Below, piece by piece: positions 58,606-64,000 of a stretch of DNA of 64,000 nt (position 1 is its first letter; each line of letters begins with the position of its first letter). Made by a program: the position numbers and the translations under genes. This DNA comes from AE-B3B sp964543295 (GTDB lineage Bacteria; Aerophobota; Aerophobia; Aerophobales; AE-B3A), in contig CAZIXA010000001.1 in NCBI GenBank assembly GCA_964543295.1, positions 62,001-126,000 of the forward strand, given 5' to 3'. The notes beneath the pieces were generated by a model. It worked only from the letters and a program-made list of their open reading frames with translations. It had not been told where the DNA came from and did not search any database.

Positions 58606-60531
58606 ATGTCATGGGGATTTGATAGCGAAAAACTGAGTGAGGAGAAAATAGCCAAACTGAAAGAGTTGGCAAAGCTTGCCCGGGGAGACATCCTGAAGAT
58701 GACCACTCTGGCTAAATCGGGTCACCCTGGAGGATCGATGTCCAGCATTGACATTTATCTGGTTTTGTACTCCTGTGCCAATGTGGACCCTGCTCATCCT
58801 TACTGGAATGAGCGTGACCGCATCGTAATAAGTCATGGACACACTTCTCCCGGAGTTTACGCTGCCTTAGCTCGGCTGGGTTTTTTTGAGGTGGATAGTG
58901 CCATCACCGGATTCCGCAAAGCCGGAACCATCTTCGAGGGACATGTAGAGCGAGGAATTCCTGGGGTGGAATGGAGCAGTGGTAATCTGGGTCAGGGTCT
59001 TTCTGCTGGCTGCGGCTTTGCTTTGGCCTCCAAGCTTCTTCACCGGAACTATCAGGTTTTCGTAGTTATGAGCGATGGTGAGCAGACAAAAGGTCAGGTG
59101 GGAGAAGCAAGACGCTTTGCCAAAAAATATAGCTTAAACAATCTCACGGTAATCATCGACTACAATCGACTTCAACTGAGCGGTCCTCTTAATGAGATTA
59201 TGCCTCAGAACATTAAAGAAAACTATGTTGCTGATGGATGGGAAATTCTCGAAGTGGATGGACACGATTATCAGCAAATTTATCAAGCCATCCAAACTTC
59301 GGTAAAAAATACCCAATCTCCGACAGCCATCATGGCCAAGACTCTTATGGGAAAAGGTGTCTCCTTTATGGAAAACAAATTTGAATTTCATGGTATGCCT
59401 CTAACCTCTGATCAGTGTGCTTCTGCTCTTTCAGAACTTGGCCTTGAGAACGATATGGAGAGATCTCTTCACCTAAGAAATAAAATTCGGGAAAAGAAAC
59501 CGCAGAAAAAACGACCATCTGAGAAAATCAAGATAGATAGTGGCCAGCCTCGTAGTTATGGGTCAGACGAAATAACTGACAACCGCAGTGCATTTGGTCA
59601 GGCCCTTAAAGATCTAGGCGAGCTCAATTCCGATCGGCCTGGTAGAAGTCCTCTATCTGTGCTGGACTGCGATCTGGTAGGCTCAGTCAAAACCCAAAAA
59701 TTTGCTAAAGATTATCCGGACCATTTCTTTCAAGCTGGGATTCAGGAGCATAATACTGCCACTGTGGCGGGGGCTCTCTCCACTCAAGGCGTGCTTACTT
59801 TCTTTGCTGACTTCGGAGTCTTCGGCGTTGATGAAACCTATAACCAGCATCGACTAAACGATCTTAACCAGACCAATCTCAAACTCGTCTGTACTCACAA
59901 TGGTATTGACGTTGGTCAGGATGGAAAAACCCACCAGTGCATCGACTACGTGGGCATAATCAACAACCTCTATGGATACAAAATCATCATTCCTGCTGAT
60001 CCCAATCAGACTGACCGGGTTATTCGGTACATTGCCAGCCAACCCGGTAATTTCTTCATTGGAGTAGGCCGCTCAAAGTTTCCCGTAATTCTAAGAGAGA
60101 ACGGAAGTCCGTTCTTTGCTGGCGACTATCAATTTCGCTATGGAAAGGCAGAAGTAATACGAGAAGGTGGCCAAGCTGCCATTATCACCACCGGAAGTAT
60201 GGTCCACCGCGCTGTCCAAGCCTGGGAAATTTTAAAGAAAAGAGGCTGTCAAGCACGGATAATAAACGTTAGCTGTTTGAGCAACCTAGATGAGAGCATC
60301 TTAACCGAAGCTGCCGGAACAGGAACAGTGGTCACTTATGAGGACCATAACGTCAACACTGGACTCGGCAGTTTAGTGGCCAACTTTCTGGCTGAGAATT
60401 CCCTCGCTCCACGATTTCGAAAGTTAGGTATAATCAGTTACGGTGGTTCAGGACTGCCGGAGAATCTTTTCAAGATGCAAGGATTAGATATAGAATCTCT
60501 GGTGGAAACTGTCTTAGGTCTACTCACTTAA
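58606..60531 (+). CDS. tkt: Transketolase
   Basis: 641 residues, a full-length single chain. It moves two-carbon units between sugar phosphates with thiamine diphosphate. Features are SGHPGGSMSSIDIYLVLY, SHGHTSPGVYAAL, WSSGNLGQGLSAGCGFALA, the thiamine-binding Asp in VMSDGEQTKGQ and IDYNRLQLSG, the pyrimidine domain (FFQAGIQEHNTATVAGALST) and a C-terminal domain (ITTGSMVHRAVQAWEIL). A linker of about 35 charged residues (KKPQKKRPSEKIKI) joins the halves. With rpiB 2 kb downstream it supports a non-oxidative pentose pathway. Confidence 0.95.
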   Translation: MSWGFDSEKLSEEKIAKLKELAKLARGDILKMTTLAKSGHPGGSMSSIDIYLVLYSCANVDPAHPYWNERDRIVISHGHTSPGVYAALARLGFFEVDSAITGFRKAGTIFEGHVERGIPGVEWSSGNLGQGLSAGCGFALASKLLHRNYQVFVVMSDGEQTKGQVGEARRFAKKYSLNNLTVIIDYNRLQLSGPLNEIMPQNIKENYVADGWEILEVDGHDYQQIYQAIQTSVKNTQSPTAIMAKTLMGKGVSFMENKFEFHGMPLTSDQCASALSELGLENDMERSLHLRNKIREKKPQKKRPSEKIKIDSGQPRSYGSDEITDNRSAFGQALKDLGELNSDRPGRSPLSVLDCDLVGSVKTQKFAKDYPDHFFQAGIQEHNTATVAGALSTQGVLTFFADFGVFGVDETYNQHRLNDLNQTNLKLVCTHNGIDVGQDGKTHQCIDYVGIINNLYGYKIIIPADPNQTDRVIRYIASQPGNFFIGVGRSKFPVILRENGSPFFAGDYQFRYGKAEVIREGGQAAIITTGSMVHRAVQAWEILKKRGCQARIINVSCLSNLDESILTEAAGTGTVVTYEDHNVNTGLGSLVANFLAENSLAPRFRKLGIISYGGSGLPENLFKMQGLDIESLVETVLGLLT

Positions 60532-60577
60532 CTATAAAAAGGTCTGTCTATGATTTCAAATTAGATGAAGAGGGCTG

Positions 60578-61201
60578 ATGGTTTCGATAAAAAGAAAGTT
60601 TTTATTGCTCTTTACATTAATAGCAGGAATGACGCTTTATTCTTATTCCTTTTCTGGAGGTGAAAAGATGGCCGAACTAACGGGAAAGAAGGTTTTAATG
60701 ATTATAGCAGAAAGAAACTTTCGCGATGAAGAACTGTTGGAGCCCAAAAAAATACTTGAGGACCGGGAAATAAAAGTTACCATTGCCTCCACCTCCTTAC
60801 AAAATGCCAGGGGTATGTTAGGAGCGACAGTTAAGCCAGACATATTGCTAAGCAGCGTCAAGGTCCAAGACTATGATGTAATTATCTTTGTGGGAGGTAG
60901 CGGGGCTAGCCAATACTGGAATGATCCGCTTGCTCATTCAATTGCTCAAAAGGCGGTGCAAAAAGGTAAAATCCTCTGTGCTATCTGCATTGCACCGGTA
61001 ACGCTAGCCAATGCAGGAGTTCTGTCCGGAAAAAAGGCCACTGTCTCCTCTTCAGAGATAAGCAAATTGGAAGCCAAAGGAGCTATTTACACTGGAAAAC
61101 CTGTTCAAGTAGAAGGAAAGATCATCACTGGAGAGGGCCCCCAAGCTGCCGAAGAGTTTGGTGAGGCTATAGTAAAGGCTCTGAAAAATTTGCCTGAGTA
61201 A
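60578..61201 (+). CDS. DJ-1/PfpI-family protein with alternative exported start
   Basis: 207 residues from ATG 60578. The core (from about residue 35) is LTGKKVLMIIAERNFRDEEL, YDVIIFVGGSGASQYW and the nucleophile-elbow region KILCAICIAPVTLANAGVLS, where the usual Cys-His is Cys-Ile. The first 27 residues (VSIKRKFLLLFTLIAGMTLY and onward) look like a signal peptide, rare in this family. An in-frame ATG at 60668 has a near-perfect ribosome site (GGAGGTG, 60656-60662) and would give a cytosolic 177-residue form. Possible roles are deglycase, protease-like or chaperone activity; none is decided by sequence. Confidence 0.88.
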   Translation: MVSIKRKFLLLFTLIAGMTLYSYSFSGGEKMAELTGKKVLMIIAERNFRDEELLEPKKILEDREIKVTIASTSLQNARGMLGATVKPDILLSSVKVQDYDVIIFVGGSGASQYWNDPLAHSIAQKAVQKGKILCAICIAPVTLANAGVLSGKKATVSSSEISKLEAKGAIYTGKPVQVEGKIITGEGPQAAEEFGEAIVKALKNLPE

Positions 61202-61204
61202 AGA

Positions 61205-61258
61205 GAAGGGGAAGAGTGCCTCGATATTTCTTGACATACTCCTGTAGATAATTATAAT
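61205..61258 (+). promoter_or_regulatory. Promoter with conserved upstream box, for hflX
   Basis: GAAGGGGAAGAGTGCCTCGA and then TATTTC lead into TTGACA (61231-61236), with TATAAT (61253-61258) 16 bases on. Both hexamers are perfect. The expected RNA start is about 28 bases before the apparent ATT start codon. Confidence 0.85.
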
Positions 61259-61292
61259 TATGATAGACAGGATAAAAATTTGAGGAGGGAAG

Positions 61293-62621
61293 ATTTTTAC
61301 GAAAAAAAATACGTTAAGAAAAACTGAGCTTTGGTCGGAGGAGAAGGCCATCTTAGTAGCCCTACGAGAAAAGGAAGCTAGATCTTTAGCTGATTGGACA
61401 GTAGAGGATTCCTTAAAAGAACTGGTCTCTCTTGCAGAAGCGGCCGGTGCTCAAGTCATCTTCAAGGTTATTCAAAATCGTCGCAGTCCAGATCCTATCT
61501 TTTATATCGGAAAAGGGAAAGCTACTGAAATAGCTAATTGTGCTCGAGAAAGAGAAGCTAACCTTATTATCTTTGATAACGATCTAACTCCAGGCCAACA
61601 GCGGAATCTAGAAGAAGAGATAGGAGTTAAGATCATTGATCGGACCCAACTAATTCTTGATATCTTTGCCAGAAGGGCGAGATCAGCAGCCGGTAAGCTC
61701 CAGGTCGAGCTGGCACAACTGAGTTACCTGCTCCCCCGCTTGATAGGAAAAGGTATTATTCTTTCCCGTTTAGGAGGAGGCATTGGAACAAGGGGACCGG
61801 GAGAAACTAAACTGGAGGTTGATCGTCGGCGGATCAAAGAAAGAATCATCAACCTAAGGGGAAAGTTAAGGCGAATTGAGCAACAAAGAAAGATCATAAA
61901 AAAACATAGAAAGAGAAGAGCCTATTACACAGCCGCGATTATTGGCTATACCAATGCAGGTAAATCTACCCTCCTCAATGCACTTAGCGGAGCAGAGGCA
62001 GGGGTAGATGGTAAACCTTTTACCACTTTAGATCCTATCACGCGCAAGATAATCCTTCCTAACCACGAAAATCTCTTTCTCACAGATACGGTTGGTTTCA
62101 TTAATAAGCTTCCCCATCACCTCATAGCTGCCTTTCATGCTACCTTAAGTGAGATTGAGGATGCAGACTTACTTATAAACGTTCTCGATGCCTCTCACCC
62201 CAAGCTGGAAGAGGAAAATAAGGCTACTTATTCAGTTCTAAAACAGTTAAAGGCAGAGAATAAACCGGCTATTAATATTTTAAATAAAATAGATTTAGTT
62301 AACAACGGCTACCTACTTTCCCGTTATTGTAGAGCCTTTGATTCCAGTATAGCCATATCAGCCCTGCAGGGTCAGGGTCTGGATCAACTGCTTGATGAAA
62401 TAACCCAGATTCTGGATAAAGAAAGAGTCTATTCAGAGTTTAGCTTTCCTTACCAGAGAAGCGATCTAATCTCGCTTGTTCATTCAAAAGGAGAGGTCTT
62501 AAGTAAAAATTACCTAGAAGGGAAAGTTGTCCTTGGAGTAAGACTAAATAGATCCCTCACCGATAAACTGGCTGAATTTAAGAAAAAGGGTAACTCTTTA
62601 GCCACAGATTCACACAGATGA
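61293..62621 (+). CDS. hflX: GTPase HflX, apparently starting at ATT
   Basis: 442 residues if it starts at ATT 61293. HflX is a ribosome-associated GTPase that splits stalled ribosomes. The N-terminal domain has EKAILVALREKEARSLADWT, IFYIGKGKATEIA, DNDLTPGQQRNLEEEIGVKI and DRTQLILDIFARRARSAAGK. Then come SRLGGGIGTRGPGETKLEVD and the G domain with GYTNAGKST near 218, DTVGFI and NKID. The first ATG/GTG/TTG in frame is TTG 61740, far inside. An in-frame TGA (61281-61283) and AGGAGG (61283-61288) fix the true start to about 61293. The last residues (ATDSHR-stop) come from a MITE-like repeat. Confidence 0.9.
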   Translation: MFTKKNTLRKTELWSEEKAILVALREKEARSLADWTVEDSLKELVSLAEAAGAQVIFKVIQNRRSPDPIFYIGKGKATEIANCAREREANLIIFDNDLTPGQQRNLEEEIGVKIIDRTQLILDIFARRARSAAGKLQVELAQLSYLLPRLIGKGIILSRLGGGIGTRGPGETKLEVDRRRIKERIINLRGKLRRIEQQRKIIKKHRKRRAYYTAAIIGYTNAGKSTLLNALSGAEAGVDGKPFTTLDPITRKIILPNHENLFLTDTVGFINKLPHHLIAAFHATLSEIEDADLLINVLDASHPKLEEENKATYSVLKQLKAENKPAINILNKIDLVNNGYLLSRYCRAFDSSIAISALQGQGLDQLLDEITQILDKERVYSEFSFPYQRSDLISLVHSKGEVLSKNYLEGKVVLGVRLNRSLTDKLAEFKKKGNSLATDSHR

Positions 62622-62782
62622 ACACGGTTTGGGTTTGTTGAGTTTGTGGGGTTTATTGAGTTGAAAAATAAGGCAACAACTACTGAAGGTAGCTTATTAT
62701 TGAATTTTGCCAGAAAACCAGAATTCAAAAGATTTGTAGATGATAATAAAAGAAAAATATCAGCGTAAATCCGCGGCTGAAT
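62598..62782 (+). repeat. MITE-like element, copy D, carrying a GxxExxY gene tail
   Basis: It begins TTAGCCACAGATTCACACAG inside the last codons of hflX, contains about three nonamers, and reads LLNFARKPEFKRFVDDNKRK in part. It closes CAGCGTAAATCCGCGGCTGA just before rpiB. It both ends hflX and can extend the rpiB frame. Confidence 0.83.
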
Positions 62783-62799
62783 TTAAAAAAAGTAAAAAA

Positions 62800-63252
62800 T
62801 TGAGGATAGCACTAGGAGCAGATCACGCTGGCTATAGATTAAAAGAGGAAATAAAAAGTTTCTTAAGACGGGAAAAAATAGACCACCACGATTTCGGCAC
62901 CTATAATGCTGATTCTACTGATTTTACTGACTGGGGAATAAAGGTTGCCGAGGCGGTAGCCAAGAATGAGTTTGAAAGAGGAATCCTCGTCTGCGGGACC
63001 GGGCTGGGTATGTGTTTAGTGGCCAATAAGGTACCAGGAATAAGAGCCACTCCTTGTTATGGAATTCTTACGGCCCGTCTTTCTCGACAACATAACAACT
63101 CCAACATACTTGCATTGGGAGCACGGATAACAGCAAAGGATTTAGCCCTGCAAATAGTAGAGGAATGGCTAGTGGCAGAATTTATGGGAGAAAGACACCA
63201 AGAACGCCTAAAAAAACTTGCCGAGATAGAAAAAAAGTATTCTAGGAGATAA
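62800..63252 (+). CDS. rpiB: Ribose-5-phosphate isomerase B
   Basis: 150 residues from TTG 62800, where family similarity begins (RIALGADHAGYRLKEEIKSF). An ATG at 62740 is in frame but lies in the MITE-like repeat and would add 20 repeat-coded residues (MIIKEKYQRKSAAEF and so on). Neither start has a good ribosome site. Motifs are GADHAGY, the catalytic Cys region CGTGLGMCLVANKVPGIRAT and RQHNNSNILALGARI. It interconverts ribose-5-phosphate and ribulose-5-phosphate. Confidence 0.93.
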   Translation: MRIALGADHAGYRLKEEIKSFLRREKIDHHDFGTYNADSTDFTDWGIKVAEAVAKNEFERGILVCGTGLGMCLVANKVPGIRATPCYGILTARLSRQHNNSNILALGARITAKDLALQIVEEWLVAEFMGERHQERLKKLAEIEKKYSRR

Positions 63253-63258
63253 ATCCAT

Positions 63259-64000
63259 TTGAGTGACGTGTGGATCGCAGTGTTACTTTTAGTCATCTGC
63301 GTTGGATTATCTAGTTTTTTCTCAGGGTCGGAGATCGCCCTTTCCTCCCTGGACAAGATAACCGTGAAGAGATTAATTAAAGAAAAGGGCAGAAAAGGAC
63401 GACTCATAGAATCTCTGTTAATGAAACCATCGCGGTGGTTGATCACAATTCTCATTGGAAACAACCTGGTTAACATTGCCGCCGCTAGCCTGGCTATGTT
63501 GCTAGTGACACGGCTAGTAAGTGGAGCTCCCGGTAAGGCAGTAGGAATTGTGACCGGGGTAATGACCTTTATAATCCTGGTTTTTGGAGAGATAATCCCT
63601 AAAAGATACTGCCAGCAGCACGCCGAGACCATTTCCTTAAAGGTAGCTCGCCCGATTCTTTTTCTTTCCATAGCTTTGAGTCCTATCATTAAAGCCTTGA
63701 ATTTTTTAACCCAGGCTATCTTAAAAACTGCTGGCGCAAAAGAGGTCAAAAAGAGCCGTTTGATAACAGAAAAAGAAATCCATACTCTCATAGATATTGG
63801 GCAGGAAGAGGGAGCTCTGGATGAACGGGAAGAGGAACTTGTCCATAGCGCCCTAGAATTCGATGAAACCAAGGCTAAACAGATAATGATTCCTCGCACA
63901 AAGATGGTTTGTATTGATGAAGAGGCTAGTTTTTCAGAGCTGGTGGATTTGATAAAAAAAGTTGGGTATTCAAGAATACCTGTATATCACAAAAACCGAG
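63259..64000 (+). CDS. CNNM/CorC-type membrane protein with CBS domains (3' end outside window)
   Basis: The first 247 residues are visible. The start is TTG 63259 with TAGGAGAT seven bases upstream, within the rpiB end. The N-terminal CNNM (DUF21) domain has about four membrane segments with LSSFFSGSEIALSSLDKITV, LIGNNLVNIAAASLAMLLV and LVFGEIIPKRYCQQHAETIS. Then the linker LITEKEIHTLIDIGQEEGAL and the first CBS domain begin (IMIPRTKMVCIDEEASFSEL). The family (formerly hemolysin C-like) is linked to magnesium or cobalt efflux. The rest runs off the window. Confidence 0.92.
   Translation, partial: MSDVWIAVLLLVICVGLSSFFSGSEIALSSLDKITVKRLIKEKGRKGRLIESLLMKPSRWLITILIGNNLVNIAAASLAMLLVTRLVSGAPGKAVGIVTGVMTFIILVFGEIIPKRYCQQHAETISLKVARPILFLSIALSPIIKALNFLTQAILKTAGAKEVKKSRLITEKEIHTLIDIGQEEGALDEREEELVHSALEFDETKAKQIMIPRTKMVCIDEEASFSELVDLIKKVGYSRIPVYHKNR

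Noticed and set aside
61740..62621. HflX read as a truncated protein starting at TTG 61740.
   Set aside because: Clear HflX N-terminal homology continues upstream without a stop to about 61293, with promoter and ribosome site in place.

Overview
The window looks like a chromosomal segment of an uncultivated diderm (two-membrane) bacterium. Evidence for an outer membrane is lpxA (lipid A synthesis), a PorV/PorQ-type outer-membrane barrel and a very large SprA-like outer-membrane protein. Type IV pilus genes (pilB, pilC, a prepilin, a prepilin peptidase), mreBCD, divIVA and an ftsB-like gene point to a rod-shaped, pilus-bearing cell. By eye the DNA is moderately AT-rich, genes are tightly packed, and non-ATG starts (TTG, GTG, apparently one ATT) are common. 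I cannot name the phylum from this sequence alone. A lineage outside the classical Bacteroidota with a type IX-like secretion module is plausible.

Layout. 1-3.3 kb: 3' end of a divIVA gene, tRNA-Leu(CAG), a small zinc-motif protein, an ABC ATPase of the MalK type and a ROK sugar kinase. 3.5-6.3 kb: a minus-strand group of a small regulator (ribbon-helix-helix plus tandem MshEN motifs), a PAS-GGDEF diguanylate cyclase and a PAS-HD-GYP phosphodiesterase. 6.6-6.9 kb: an integrase remnant abutting tRNA-Leu(CAA). 7-11 kb: exported proteins of unknown function, a zinc-ribbon membrane protein and a DUF401 membrane protein. 11-13.6 kb: glutamate synthase-like flavoprotein and an iron alcohol dehydrogenase. 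13.8-17.7 kb: metG-ksgA-mtnA-gatC. 17.7-20.1 kb: mreBCD. 20.5-22.7 kb: a PpiD/SurA-like foldase and yajC. 22.9-30.4 kb: pilB-pilC, queA-tgt, prepilin-pilD and ftsB. 30.7-31.1 kb: three tRNAs (Leu-TAA, initiator Met, elongator Met).

31.1-42.8 kb is the most unusual block. It holds four minus-strand genes for envelope proteins: a SprA-like translocon, a fibronectin-type multidomain secreted protein, a subtilisin-like protease with a YPNPF-type C-terminal sorting domain, and a PorV-like barrel. Together they resemble the outer-membrane half of a type IX secretion system packaged with two likely substrates. 43-50.4 kb: a minus-strand pfkB-grpE-dnaK-dnaJ-mtaB-hisD series. 50.5-64 kb, plus strand: amrS-gatB-argF, argG-purB-lpxA-uppP, ferredoxin, transketolase, a DJ-1/PfpI protein, hflX, rpiB and the start of a CNNM/CorC-type membrane protein.

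Several small repeat families thread through the window. The first is a 160-190 bp MITE-like element with four copies, carrying the tail of a GxxExxY gene. The second is a promoter-bearing box with four good and two degenerate copies. The third is GGGGACGTGATTA-type hairpins, and the fourth is heptamer repeats. Some of these supply the first or last codons of neighbouring genes.
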